Of a stretch of 64,000 bases of DNA, positions 22,278 to 33,564 are shown one piece after another. Position numbers and translations under genes: made by a program. Source of the DNA: Asterias rubens (lineage: Eukaryota > Echinodermata > Asteroidea > Forcipulatida > Asteriidae); assembly GCF_902459465.1 (NCBI RefSeq), contig NC_047080.1:7107214-7171213 (forward strand). Reading direction: 5' to 3'. The stretch's first letter is position 1, and each line of letters begins with the position of its first letter. A model generated the notes under the pieces. The model saw only the letters and a program-made list of their open reading frames with translations, searched no databases and was not told the origin of the DNA.

Positions 22278-25200
22278 TATGGCGTGTCAAACGTTGCAAT
22301 ATTCGATAATGTACAATATGTGCGATGTTTCTCATATATATGCGATAATTGTCACATGTGCGATATTCATTTGATGTATGCAATAAATGTAATATATATG
22401 CAATAAATTGTAATATATGTGCGATAATTTGCAATATATGTGCGATAATTTGCAATATATAATTTGCAATACATGTTTTTGTAGTATACTATTATATGCG
22501 ATCATCATTATTTGTATGCGATGTTTTGTGACGATATACATATGCGATAATTTAATATACATGTGCGATGTTCGTTCTTATATATGTGCGAAAACGGAAT
22601 TGTGGGATATGGTATGGCTTCCTGTACACTTGATCCCCGTATCCGTAATGTTTTAGATCGGGCCAGACTATACTGTGGACGGTATAGTATGGTTCCTATG
22701 GTTCAATGAGATGGGCGTAGGGTTTATGGGTTTAACTGATGGTCAGGGTACGAGACTCGAGCCGCGTATTTCCGAAATAGCCAGCCGCGTATTATTGGAA
22801 AATAGAACACATACAGTACAGGGTGGTGACAAAAGTTGCGTTTTGCTCGTGAAGATCTGTTTTATTCGAATGAATTCTGAAATACATGTATTAGCATAAC
22901 TTAGAAATTGTTAATTGATAATGTGTCAATTTCATAGCTTTACATGATTGAAAATATCAGACAGACCAGTAGCAGTTGGCTATCTTTGGGTGAAATGTTA
23001 TCCCAAGATTTTCTAGTTTGCAAATTACAGTGCCAAAATTCCGCCTGCAATTAATATCCAACGGTCTTTTGAAGACACCTCCGTTTGCAACGCTTAGCCT
23101 CCAGAGTTCGTCTCCAGCTAATGGCCGTAAGTTCACTGTCTTAACATGATAAGAGCCTACATGTTCAAGAAAGAGATTGTTTTCTCTTAACCACCAAGTA
23201 GAAATGTGGAATTTACAATTTGCTCAGTGCTTCATTTTTTTTTAACTCTGTATTTATAATTGAATCTGAGGTTGATGGTTTAAGCAAACTGATTCAACGT
23301 AATATTTTGTGGCAGAAGTTAAGATTATATGTACATGTATATTGGCATAGTTTTGGTTATTATTTCATATGCTTTTTACCCGGTCTCTACGGCCATCTAA
23401 CAGATTGCCGCAGAGACCGGGTAACAGTCCGCGAGACAACCCGATGAAGTACACCGGCCTATAGAACCGGGTGCGTTTTAAGAGAGAGCATTTAGAGTGG
23501 CAACCCATGTTGACCGGGCAGTCTGGAAAACCTTTTCTTGGCCCCTTATACGGAAGGGTACCCGAAGCAAGATTTTTCAATGAGAGAAACCTCCAGGATA
23601 TAGAAGAAAGTTAATATAACTGGCGGAACATTGATATAATTGTATCTACATTGAATTGCGCATTTAACTTTGTGTTAAACGTTGAAAGAGTTGAGTGAAC
23701 AAACACTCAAGCGAAGGAAAAATTAATTTGAATATTAATTCAACGTAATTTTAACAGCTGACTTGAGGTTTATGCAAGCCAGTGTTTAAATTGTAGAACA
23801 GTTAAAGTTAGTCAATAACCGAGCTATATCTTAAACACTCATGATTGATTATCTTTAATTGTTGTCAATAAAATTTAACAATTTAAGTTGTTGTGCTGTA
23901 GAAATTCAACTGTGTCTTGTTTGCAAAATCATTTTTCATATTTTTGGAATCTTAGTCACCACATTTATAGTTATGTCAGCCGCGAGCAAAAGGTGGTGAC
24001 ACCCTTCGTGAAGACAAACATTTTCTTTTTATTGCAGAATCAATAATAGTTGACCAATTTAGCCAGCTCAAAATTTGATACGTCCAGTCTATCTTCCTTC
24101 AAGATTCTGGAATAAGAAAGCAACTTTTTGTCTTAACGATGGTACAAATTCTTTTCAAATTTTGTTTAAGTCCATCGCCTATGTAATTGGGCGGAATGTA
24201 CATTGACAATGGCGTCAGAATAACTGTGGTTAATTAACCACTAATTATTGAACCAAATTTAGCCAGCTCCAAAATTTGTTACGCCCACTAAATTAGTCTT
24301 GAAAGTTCTGTATTACAAATTGAATGTTTTGTTTTAACGAAGGTTATAAATTCTTTTCAAGTTATGGTTTTGTATTTAAACAGTGATGATTTTTTGACAT
24401 ATTAAAAAATGCAAAAAAAAAAAGATCTTTGCCTTTTTGTTTGCGGGGCATTTTTTTACGTTTTGTTAATGTTTTTCACTTTTTATAAATTATTTGTCAA
24501 TCATGTAAAGCTATGAAATTGACATAATTATCAATTAACAATTTCTAAATTATGCTAATATTGCAGAATTCGTTCGAATCAAACAGATCTTCACCTTCAG
24601 ATTTGAGCAAAATGCAACATTTTGTCACCTCCCTGTACTGTATGTGTTCTATTATCCGAATACGCGGCTGGCTATTTCGGAAATACGCGGCTCGAGTCTC
24701 GTACCCTGACCATCAGTATAAACCCTACGCCCATCTCATTGAACCATAGGAACCATACTATACCGTCCACATTATAGTCTGGCCCGATCTTAAACATTAC
24801 GGATACGGGGATCAAGTGGACAGGAAGCCATACTATATCCCACAATTCCGTTTTCGCACATGGCCGTGTCCGAAACGACGACTTCGGCTACAGCTACGTC
24901 TAGATCAGCGCGTCTACCAGTGTTGAAGAATAGGCAGACGCGCGCGATCTAGCCGTAGCTGTAGCCGAAGTCGCCGTTTCGGACACGGCCTTCGAACATC
25001 GCACATGTATATTAAATTATCGCATATGTATATCGTCACACGCATACAAATGATCGCATATAATATATACCTCAAAATTATCAAACATATATATTAAAAA
25101 TTACCGCATATATATTGCAAATTATCGCACATAATATATTACAATTTATCGAACATATTTTACAATTGATTGCATATATATTACATTTATTGCATACATC

Positions 25201-25295
25201 AAATAAATATCGCACATGTGAATTATCGCATATATATGAGAAACATCGCACATACATTGTACATTATCGAATAATGCAACGTTTAACACGCCATA
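22278..25295. mobile_element. Large foldback DNA element, about 3 kb, arms of about 700 bp
   Basis: The left arm (22278 to about 22955) begins TATGGCGTGTCAAACGTTGC and is mirrored by the right arm (about 24497-25295), ending GCAACGTTTAACACGCCATA. Both arms carry a degenerate AT-rich tandem of GCGATAATTTGCAATATAT type and then unique sequence including CGCGTATTTCCGAAATAGCC (mirrored). The 1.5 kb centre (22956-24496) has no transposase; it holds a strong hairpin at 23379-23424. A 129-bp MITE has landed in the right arm, and a third copy of inner arm sequence lies at 50090-50270. Confidence 0.7.
24862..24990. mobile_element. Palindromic MITE, 129 bp
   Basis: GGCCGTGTCCGAAACG at the left and its reverse complement ending at 24990, with the mirror extending through ACTTCGGCTACAGCTACG; nearly the whole element is a hairpin. 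It is absent from the matching position of the left arm of the enclosing foldback element, so it is a later insertion. Confidence 0.75.
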
Positions 25296-25858
25296 GTAGG
25301 CTGAACACAGAGTCACCTCTGTGGTTGTCTGGTTTTGATATGGGCCACCTGTTGGTCTAAGGGGGGGGGGGGGGCAGTGTATGTAGGCTGCACACAGAGC
25401 CACCTCTTTAGGTTTTAAGTGGGTGGCAACCTCGGACTCCCATTAACATTCCAGAGTGACTCATTGATGTTTCGCAGAGTGGTAAATGGCATTGTGTATA
25501 TACCATTTTGTACAGGGGGTTTAATTTCGCGTGTGTAATTAAAAACATTAGGCTTTAATACATGCATCTGTTATGTGTTTATTACAATTAAGTCACTCAT
25601 GTAGGCCTACCCAACTTTCCTGCATTTTTTAAACGCATCAAACAACAACCCATTGTTGTGAAACTTTATTTGTTCCATTTAACTCTGCACCATTAGTGGT
25701 ACAGTCCATGTCATCCCCACACACAGAACGTATACACGCAAATGAAACATTTTCAAAAAGAAAGTAAATACATTACTGATTCTTTTCATATACATTGTAC
25801 AGGTTTTGCCAGTTAAACCTACAAAAGAGTACATGAAATCACCGTTTAAGAATAGTAT
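25296..25858. other. Stretch without a supported gene
   Basis: Flank between the foldback element and the LTR element; contains a 14-bp G-run (25361-25374). No gene seen. Confidence 0.5.
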
Positions 25859-26668
25859 TGTAACGATTCCGGGGTGGGGTATGGTTCTTATAAATTTAAC
25901 CAAGCCGCCACTCTGGAATCTGAAGAAGCCACAGGGGAAGGATGAAACATAATATTGGGGGATTGTCCTTAAACTCATCGGATGGGGCACATTGAAATAA
26001 ATCAACTGTTTCAAACAGAGGGTTGACATTAACCGCAAGGAACTACACAGTGTGTATTTTATTTAATCATACATGTTCAATCACAAAATGTACATAGCGC
26101 CCTCTCTTGATTTAACCGGTATTAACTTAAGGTAATCTGCAATCAACCAGTTCGCTGGTTCATCATTCGCACGCAGCAGTACATGGTAGCGTGGCTGCTC
26201 GTGTTGTAGTAATTATCTAATGAGATTCGCCAATAAAGTGAGTAGCATCGTTTGCGTGTGTGTGTGTGTTCTTGAATGGTCTTGAATGGTCTTGAGGTCT
26301 TGAGTGGCGATCTCTAGTCTGGAAGCGACTGAGCTCCCTCTGGTTGGCTTTCGTCCCCTTTTAAAGCCTAGCAGAAGTACGCGCTGCACGCAGCTTGCCT
26401 AAGCCAGAGAACTGATTGGTTAATTTATAAGCGTTAAGAAGACAATGTAAACACATTTTGGTAGCGTGTGCGCTAGCAGTTTGTAAGCGTGCGCGTAAAG
26501 CGCACGCGAACGCACAGTCCAAACGCACAACTAAATGTGTGAACACTTAATTTAGCTGAAACTTACAATAATGGTGAATTAGCAAGACATTATAAATAAA
26601 GAGATAGCATTTAGGTTGTCTCAACAACTCTATAATTAATTCTAAAACGCAAGGCAGTTTTCGCCACA
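25859..26668 (-). repeat. 3' LTR, 810 bp
   Basis: Matches 33565-34526 along its whole length apart from the MITE there. Contains a short TCTTGAATGG/TCTTGAGG microrepeat at about 26270-26300 and a (TG)n run. Terminal TGTAAC and GCCACA. Confidence 0.95.
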
Positions 26669-26682
26669 CTACCCCCTTCTAA
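26669..26682 (-). other. Polypurine tract of the LTR element
   Basis: On the minus strand TTAGAAGGGGGTAG directly precedes the 3' LTR, the expected place and composition for the plus-strand DNA primer. Confidence 0.75.
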
Positions 26683-28072
26683 AAAATGAATGCGTCCTCG
26701 CATTGTATCCGCAACAAGAAAATTTGTACATAACTCTGAAAAACTGGAACTCAACTTTATGAAATTTTAAAAACTAGCAAAATACTAACTTTCTATTAAA
26801 TATCAATGAAACATCACATCACTCAGCAAAAATTGCTCTTGCTTAATTAAAATGGAAGTTATCTTTCTTGATCCTTCCTTAAATTTTAAAACCATTGCAT
26901 CCAAATGCAACCATCAAATTCCACTTCGTCAGACCATCTTATTTTCCATGGTCCATTACTCTAAACTAATAAAGGGAGAGAGAGCGCGCTTTTAAATAAA
27001 TAATAAATTATTCCTTCATTAAAACCACAAAATTCCATTACTCTGCTTCTTAAACACATTAATTTACCTTTAAATACTCCACTTTAACTGTGCCTTTGCC
27101 TCAATAAATTAATTAATTTAATCCTTAATGAAAAGGGGGGGGGGGGTTCCACCGCGGTCGCGTCGTTGATGCCTCACTCCTGTTCCTGTGGTTCCCTCAG
27201 AGGAGATACCGTCTTGCCAGGGCGTCTTGGCCGTGGAGTCGTCTTGGGTTCCTCTTGCATGGGGATGAAGTCACTTGGGAGGGGTCGTCTTGACGTAGAG
27301 GCGTCTTTGGGTGAAGTCGTCGACATCGCCGGAGTTTCTTGTCTTTAGTCTTTGATTATTACTATTCTTTCACCAGCAATAATGTCAATCTGCTGAGCTG
27401 ATGATGATGCAAACATCCACCTTACACGTGGGTATATTATTGGAGATTCTCTTCCTAAGTCTCCTCTCTTTTTTTTTCTTGATTTCGTAGATGAACTGTC
27501 TCGAGCAACTCCTTATTGCTCATTTTCTTTACTGTTGCTAGTTTTCTCTGCTTTTTCTTTATAATTTTACACTGCAACTATACTGGATCAATAACTTGCG
27601 GTCTCTCCGCAAAAACTTATGAGGGCGCCCTCCATAATATCCACTCACTCCGTGCGTGCGCGTTGCATCCAAGCACGAGTAGTATACAACATCCAGCATA
27701 ACTTGATTAGGTCTCTACTCAGGTCGAAGGTGTTGGGCATACTGACGTCTTGAAGAGGCTTGCTTTTGATGATAACCGCTAAAAAAAAAAATATTCTCTT
27801 CGGCTTTTGAACAGTGATCAGTTGTTTCTCCCAAAGTCTATTGTCGCTTATTAATCATCCTTGCTGCATCAGCCGTCTTGGCGTCATCTTTGTGCTCTGT
27901 TTCGTCCTTTGCCTTTGCAGTCGTCCCAATCTTTGCAATAGTCTTGATTAATTCTCTGCGGGCTCTTTTCACTCCAGCCCTTTATTCTTGAGTTCATCTC
28001 TCTTTGTTTACGTGTTTTTCCATCTTTAAAAAAAAAATTATTTTGTATCATCAAAGGCCTTGTATTTTCTTT
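26683..28072 (-). other. Non-coding 3' internal region of the LTR element
   Basis: About 1.4 kb between the end of pol and the polypurine tract. No env or other frame of credible length on the element's strand. It is pyrimidine-rich on the plus strand and has a G-run near 27137. Confidence 0.6.
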
Positions 28073-31000
28073 TTATCTGTCTCCATATCTTGCCGGTGGC
28101 CGTCTCTCTCTGTGACTGCGACGCGCCTCGCAATTATTGTCTTGTTCCAGTCCCTCATCTTTCTCGAGGTTGTCCAACTGGTTTCTCTGCTGGCAAGGCT
28201 TCTCTTTATTAGTCTTCGCCGTCGTCTCACTGGTTTCTCTGTCTTGACTTAGACTTTCACTTTCATCAGTCTTTTCCGTCATCTCCAAGGTTTCTTTATC
28301 TTGATGTCGATTGTCACGAGTATCTTGCCGTCGTTCTGTACCATTTTCATCGCCATCCACCGTTGCTGGAGTTCGTGCCCTTGCCGTGTCTTGATACCAC
28401 GTTGGCGCATTCTCTCCAATGTAAGGTTCCAGTCTGTTGTAGTGTACAATTCTTGGCTTCCCCTTTGCCCCCTTCTGAATTCGGTAGGTGACGTCACTCA
28501 TACACGTTGTTACCACATATGGTCCATCCCACGGTAATTGGAACTTGGGGCAATGACCTCGTTTTCGTTTTGGGTTGTACAGCCATACTATGTCTCCCTT
28601 GCTGTATCCCCCATGGTCTGCTTTGTGGTCATAGTTGCGTTTATGTCTGTCACTTGCAATTTGAAGGTGTTCTCGTGCGTATTGATGGACTTGCTCCATA
28701 CATTCCTGGCGACGAGCGACATATTCAACTTGATTTTCTTGCTGGTCATCTTTCGGTCTCTCCATTAGTAAATCGACCGGCAAGGTTGCCTCTCTTCCCA
28801 TCATCATCTCATTGGGTGTGTAGCCGGTTGTTTCGTGATCAGCAGATCTATAAGCCATCATGACATATGGCAAATAGATATCCCAGTCTCTCTGGTTATT
28901 GTCTACGAACATGGCTAGCATCCCTTCTATAGTTCTATTTGCCCTCTCTATCATCCCGTCCGATTGAGGATGCAGTGCCGATGTTCTTGTTTTATCAATG
29001 CCAAGTAAATTGCATATTTCTTTGAAAAGGTGAGACTCAAAGTTTCTCCCTTGATCTGTATGTAGCTGCATCGGGACGCCATATCTGCAGACGAACTGTT
29101 CAACAAAAACCGTCGCTATGGTAGCGGCTTCTTGATTCGGTATTGCATAGGCCTCGGTCCACTTTGTGAAGTAGTCACCTATAACCAAAATATATCGGTT
29201 GTCTCGATCAGTCTGGGGTAGTGGACCCAACACATCCATGGCAACTCTTTCCATGGGTACTCCTACGTTATAGGTTTGCATCGGGCCTCGGCGGGTCTTG
29301 TTTGGAGACTTTCTTGATGCACACTTGTCGCATGTTGAGACGATGAGATTCACATCTCGTTGCCATCTGTTCCAGTAATACCTGCTTCTGACTCTGCCCC
29401 TTGTCTTGTTTTGTCCAAGATGACCACATGTTTTGTCGCTATGTAGTTTTGTTACAAGAGTCTTCCTCAAACTCTTTGGAAGAACAATCTGCCACTTGAT
29501 GATATCGCCAGTCACGGTTTCCCATCGTCGGCATAGGACGCCGTCCCGAATGTGCAATCTTTCCCATTGTGCCCAGTAACTCTTTACTTCTGCACTTTCA
29601 GGTGAAACATCAGCCCACCGTGGTCGCTCGGCTGAAGTTTCCTTCCATTGGAGTATCTTGCGTACACTCTTGTCTTTTCTTTGTGCGTCTTTAAGTTCTT
29701 CTTCCGTTATAAACTGTTCCTCGTCGTTGTTTCTTTCACTTGCTTGCTCTGGAGCACTTGTCGTGACGATTCCACAAAATGGTTGATCAGCAATCTCTAC
29801 AGATGCGTCATCAACAATTGGTCTTGTACTTTCACTTGTTCTTTTATGCTGTCGGGGCTTTCTCATGCTGTACTTTATTTCTTTTGCTGTGCTGTATTTC
29901 TCCGTCTTGTCACACTGTTTGCATTCATTGGCACAAGGTTTTCTTGACAGACCGTCAGCGTTCCCATGCTGCTTACCAGGACGATGTTGGATATCGAAAT
30001 CATAGGCGCTCATAAGTTCCAACCATCTTGCCATCTGTCCTTCCGGGTTCTTGAAATTCATTAGCCACCGAAGTGCTCCGTGATCTGTCCGGATGAGAAA
30101 TTTCCTGCCATACAAGTAGTGATGAAAATGTTTGGTGGACGCAACCACTGCGAGTAATTCCTTTCTTGTTACACAATATTGTCTCTCTGCTTTAGCCAAG
30201 GATCTGCTGTAGAATGCGATGACCTTCTCATTTCCATCTTGAACTTGTGATAACACTGCCCCTACTCCTTGATTACTTGCATCTGTGTCTAAGATGAAGG
30301 TTTCGTCACTTGAAGGGTACACCAGTATTGGAGTGGTTGTCAGATCCCTCTTGAGTCGTTGAAATGCATCTTCACACTCCTTTGTCCACACAAAATTAAT
30401 TTGTGTCTTCTCTGTTAGGCGGTGCAGAGGTCTTGCAATTTCAGCAAAATTTCTGACGAATCGTCTGTAATATGAGCAAAGTCCTAGAAAGCTCCGAACT
30501 TCAGTCACTGTTCTGGGGGTGGGCCATTTATCAACTGCCTCTGTCTTGACCGGATCTGTCTGTATACCTTGACTTGAGACGACATGTCCCAAAAATGTCA
30601 CTCTCTCCTGAAAGAGATGACACTTCTTTGGACTCAACTTAAGGCCAGCTGTCCTCAGTCGCGTCAGTACTTCTTGTAATCTTTGAAGGGCTGCTTGAAA
30701 ATGATTTCCATAAACGATGACGTCATCAATGTAGAGTAAGCAGGTCTGCCATTGAAGTCCGGAGAGCACTCGTTCCATCAGGCGTTCAAAGGTTGCGGGC
30801 GCATTACATAAACCAAAGGGCATCACCTTGAATTCGAATAGCCCCTCTTTGGTAATGAAAGCAGTTTTCTCCTTATCTTTCTGTGCCATCTCCACTTGCC
30901 AGTACCCACTTGCCAAATCCAGCGTTGAGAACCACTGAGACCCGGATAGTGTGTCCAGTGAGTCGTCGATTCTTGGTAAAGGATAAGAGTCTTTGATGGT

Positions 31001-32167
31001 TGAGGCATTTAGTTTTCGGTAGTCCACACAAAATCTTGTCGATCCATCCTTTTTCTTGACTAAAACGATGGGCGAAGCCCAGGGGCTTGACGATGGTTCA
31101 ATCACCCCTCGCTTTAACATCTTGTCGATTTCTTCTTTTGCTACATCTCTTTGATGTATTGGGAGTCTCCTGGATGGTTGTCTGATCGGACGTGCCTCAC
31201 CAGTACGTATCTCGTGCTTGACAATTGAAGTCTTTCCCAGATCACTTGAGTCTTTTGAAAAAACATCTTGAAACGTCGTTAAGACTCTTGATAATTGCAT
31301 CTTTTGACTTGGATTTAGTCTTTCACCACTGATCTTGAATAATTCGGTCAAGTGCTCTGGAATTTCTTTTTCCGACGCTTGCTTGTTCTCTTGTAATATA
31401 GTTACACGACGTCCCTCTTTTTCTTGCACGATTTCACCACTCTCTACGGGTTCACACGTGGCTAACACTGCACCCTGGTAGATTATTATAGCTTCATCTT
31501 TAAGATTGAGAACTCTGATCGGTACCAATTCTTGTTGGACATCAACCAAGGTTTTGGCAACCATGACCTCGTGATTCCTGACGAATCTCGGCTCAGGTTC
31601 AACAATGCCAAACTTTGAATTTCTATTTCTGTGTTTCAGCTTGCCAGGTAGCAATATCTCTTCTCCTGCTTTGATTGTAATAGTTCGGTCGGCTATCACT
31701 CGGTTGCACTTTTCAGCAGACGCCCGGTAAACGTGACATCTCACTTGCTGTCCTCCAATCTGCATTTCACCTTTCCCCAAATTCAGTGTACAGTCGTACG
31801 TTTCAAGGAAGTCGTAGCCCAGAATTCCCTCAGGCTCGATGTCAGCAAGGTATACGTCTTGACTTATAACTTTACTTTGTTCTTTAACTTGAAATTCTAG
31901 CTTGAGTCGTCCTTGTCCCAAACAAGGAGCAAGTTCTCCATTGGCCATGGCTACTTTGACGTTAGTCGAATCTAGTCTTGGTCTTGAACTTTCTGAAATC
32001 TTGTAATACATATCTGGGCGGATGATAGTCAAGCTTGCCCCAGTATCCACTAGAAAGTTTACTTGAACGCCTTCAACTCGAACAGTTACTTCTATGCCTT
32101 GATTAATTACTGCACGCTTTACCGATGGGGGTTTGCTTTCTTTTGGTCCGTCTGTCCTTAGTTTCCC
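28073..32167 (-). CDS. pol: LTR retrotransposon Pol polyprotein (protease, RT, RNase H, integrase)
   Basis: Open for about 1,360 codons from the frameshift heptamer at 32161-32167 to the stop at 28073. Domains in order: aspartic protease with LVDTGAS (near 32050); reverse transcriptase with FCVDYRKLN and the catalytic YIDD at 30722-30733; RNase H beginning ILDTDASNQG; integrase with an HHCC zinc region (HLGQNKT ... CDKC) and a DDE core (MDVLGPL, TDQGRNFE, QSDGMIERANRT); then a GPYVV-type C-terminal module. No chromodomain is seen. All catalytic motifs look intact and there is no internal stop. It begins out of frame with gag (-1), so expression probably needs ribosomal frameshifting. The clade within Ty3/gypsy is not assigned. 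Confidence 0.95.
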   Translation of the reverse strand, partial: GKLRTDGPKESKPPSVKRAVINQGIEVTVRVEGVQVNFLVDTGASLTIIRPDMYYKISESSRPRLDSTNVKVAMANGELAPCLGQGRLKLEFQVKEQSKVISQDVYLADIEPEGILGYDFLETYDCTLNLGKGEMQIGGQQVRCHVYRASAEKCNRVIADRTITIKAGEEILLPGKLKHRNRNSKFGIVEPEPRFVRNHEVMVAKTLVDVQQELVPIRVLNLKDEAIIIYQGAVLATCEPVESGEIVQEKEGRRVTILQENKQASEKEIPEHLTELFKISGERLNPSQKMQLSRVLTTFQDVFSKDSSDLGKTSIVKHEIRTGEARPIRQPSRRLPIHQRDVAKEEIDKMLKRGVIEPSSSPWASPIVLVKKKDGSTRFCVDYRKLNASTIKDSYPLPRIDDSLDTLSGSQWFSTLDLASGYWQVEMAQKDKEKTAFITKEGLFEFKVMPFGLCNAPATFERLMERVLSGLQWQTCLLYIDDVIVYGNHFQAALQRLQEVLTRLRTAGLKLSPKKCHLFQERVTFLGHVVSSQGIQTDPVKTEAVDKWPTPRTVTEVRSFLGLCSYYRRFVRNFAEIARPLHRLTEKTQINFVWTKECEDAFQRLKRDLTTTPILVYPSSDETFILDTDASNQGVGAVLSQVQDGNEKVIAFYSRSLAKAERQYCVTRKELLAVVASTKHFHHYLYGRKFLIRTDHGALRWLMNFKNPEGQMARWLELMSAYDFDIQHRPGKQHGNADGLSRKPCANECKQCDKTEKYSTAKEIKYSMRKPRQHKRTSESTRPIVDDASVEIADQPFCGIVTTSAPEQASERNNDEEQFITEEELKDAQRKDKSVRKILQWKETSAERPRWADVSPESAEVKSYWAQWERLHIRDGVLCRRWETVTGDIIKWQIVLPKSLRKTLVTKLHSDKTCGHLGQNKTRGRVRSRYYWNRWQRDVNLIVSTCDKCASRKSPNKTRRGPMQTYNVGVPMERVAMDVLGPLPQTDRDNRYILVIGDYFTKWTEAYAIPNQEAATIATVFVEQFVCRYGVPMQLHTDQGRNFESHLFKEICNLLGIDKTRTSALHPQSDGMIERANRTIEGMLAMFVDNNQRDWDIYLPYVMMAYRSADHETTGYTPNEMMMGREATLPVDLLMERPKDDQQENQVEYVARRQECMEQVHQYAREHLQIASDRHKRNYDHKADHGGYSKGDIVWLYNPKRKRGHCPKFQLPWDGPYVVTTCMSDVTYRIQKGAKGKPRIVHYNRLEPYIGENAPTWYQDTARARTPATVDGDENGTERRQDTRDNRHQDKETLEMTEKTDESESLSQDRETSETTAKTNKEKPCQQRNQLDNLEKDEGLEQDNNCEARRSHRERRPPARYGDR
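32158..32167 (-). promoter_or_regulatory. Probable -1 ribosomal frameshift site at the gag/pol junction
   Basis: On the minus strand GGGAAAC (32161-32167) is read by gag as G GGA AAC and is followed at once by TAA. The heptamer fits X XXY YYZ, and a one-base slip back opens the pol frame without interruption. I did not establish the downstream pseudoknot or stem expected 5-9 bases on. Confidence 0.7.
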
Positions 32168-33459
32168 AGCCGACCGTTGGACCTCGAAATCGGCTGCTGT
32201 CCGTTTCCCTGCTGCATTGCTTGTTGGCCCATATTATTGTTGTATCTGTAAGAATTCTGTCTTGGGTGCGGACACTCACGTGCAAAATGTCCTAATTCGT
32301 TGCAATTCCAACATGCAGGGGGTCCTCTATTTTTTCTTTCATGGTGCCTCCAGTTCGGTCCATCTTGCCTGTACTGGTTCTTTGCTTGGTTGCGTTGGTC
32401 ATTTGCCGGTGATGACGTCACTTTATCGGTCTGGGTAAACCCAGCACCCTCCTTATGCCCACTGGTCATGTTCTTTAAAGCCTTGGTGAGAGCGCCAAGT
32501 TCATCAGACAGTGAGAGAATCTTGCCTTGTATGTCTTTCATTTCTTTACTTTGCTCCGATTCTTTGTCTTGTTCTGGTACGATAACTCTTGCCATTTTCC
32601 GAGTTACTCCACGCTGGCGATCAGCCGCCTGGAAAGCCTCTAGCTCTACTGCTATGCGGACAGCATCAGCCAGAGTCCCTGGTTTAGATTGGAATACTCG
32701 CCATCTTATCTCACCATCAGGCAGAGCGTCGATAAAATGCTCTTGAGACAAAGTTTCTTGTAAAACGTACGTAGCTGATGGGTACGCAAGCCGTGTGAGT
32801 CGTCTAATTGCTTGAGCCAACTCAGGCAATGTTTCTTCCCTCTTTCGCTGTCTGTTCTTTAACTGCACTCGAAATAATTCTTTCTGATTATTTGAGCCGA
32901 ATCTGTTATTCAAGGCGGTTACCAAAGCTGTGTAATCATGACGGCTGTCATCATCCAAGTCACCCAAAACACACTGCGCTGAACCTCTTAAATTGGCTGC
33001 GAGATACATAGCCTTTACTTCATCACCCCAGCCATTCATTTCAGAAAGCATTTCAAATTGAACAGCATAGTCGTTCCAACAACTGGATCCATCATAGCTT
33101 GTAGGCTTTATCTTTATCTTTGCATCACAAACTCTATTTCCTTGCTTTTCTGTTTGAGCCTTGTTACACTGTGCTTTGTATTCTTTTACTTGTTCTCTTT
33201 CTTCGTTGGCGCCATCCAACTCTCTCTGAAGGGTTTCACATTCTGCCTTCATTTTGTCTAGAACTGCTTGTCCCTGTGTAATTACTTTCTTTTCCGGAGA
33301 ATTATCACTTGACGTTGACTCTGATAATCTTGAATCACCGCTCTCTGTAATCTTTATTTCATCACTAGAACTTGCCGTGGAAATATTACTTTCATCTTCC
33401 CCTGAAACTTCACCTAAAAAGGATTCGTTCTGGATCTCTTGTTGTACTGGACTTTCCAT
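32158..33459 (-). CDS. gag: LTR retrotransposon Gag protein
   Basis: 433 residues from ATG at 33459 to TAA at 32158-32160. An acidic, Ser-rich N-terminus is followed by a coiled-coil-like segment (about residues 65-105), a capsid-like helical region and, near the C-terminus, a CCHC zinc knuckle CWNCNELGHFAREC (C-x2-C-x4-H-x4-C) for RNA binding. The stop codon directly follows the slippery heptamer GGGAAAC. It forms the particle that packages the element RNA; pol lies downstream in the -1 frame. Confidence 0.9.
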   Translation of the reverse strand: MESPVQQEIQNESFLGEVSGEDESNISTASSSDEIKITESGDSRLSESTSSDNSPEKKVITQGQAVLDKMKAECETLQRELDGANEEREQVKEYKAQCNKAQTEKQGNRVCDAKIKIKPTSYDGSSCWNDYAVQFEMLSEMNGWGDEVKAMYLAANLRGSAQCVLGDLDDDSRHDYTALVTALNNRFGSNNQKELFRVQLKNRQRKREETLPELAQAIRRLTRLAYPSATYVLQETLSQEHFIDALPDGEIRWRVFQSKPGTLADAVRIAVELEAFQAADRQRGVTRKMARVIVPEQDKESEQSKEMKDIQGKILSLSDELGALTKALKNMTSGHKEGAGFTQTDKVTSSPANDQRNQAKNQYRQDGPNWRHHERKNRGPPACWNCNELGHFARECPHPRQNSYRYNNNMGQQAMQQGNGQQPISRSNGRLGN

Positions 33460-33544
33460 CTTTATAAATTTCTCTTTTCGTCACTTTTAAACTCTTTAAT
33501 TCTCTTTTCTTGATTCGAAGTTCTTTAATTCACCAGTCTTGAGA

Positions 33545-33561
33545 TCCCACCGCTGCCACCA
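33545..33561 (-). other. Primer-binding site of the LTR element
   Basis: Four bases inside the 5' LTR the minus strand reads TGGTGGCAGCGGTGGGA, starting with the TGG that pairs with a tRNA CCA end. The tRNA species was not identified. Confidence 0.7.
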
Positions 33562-33564
33562 AAA

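Noticed and set aside
28301..29947. Plus-strand open frames within the LTR element
   Set aside because: Antisense shadows of pol with no homology.
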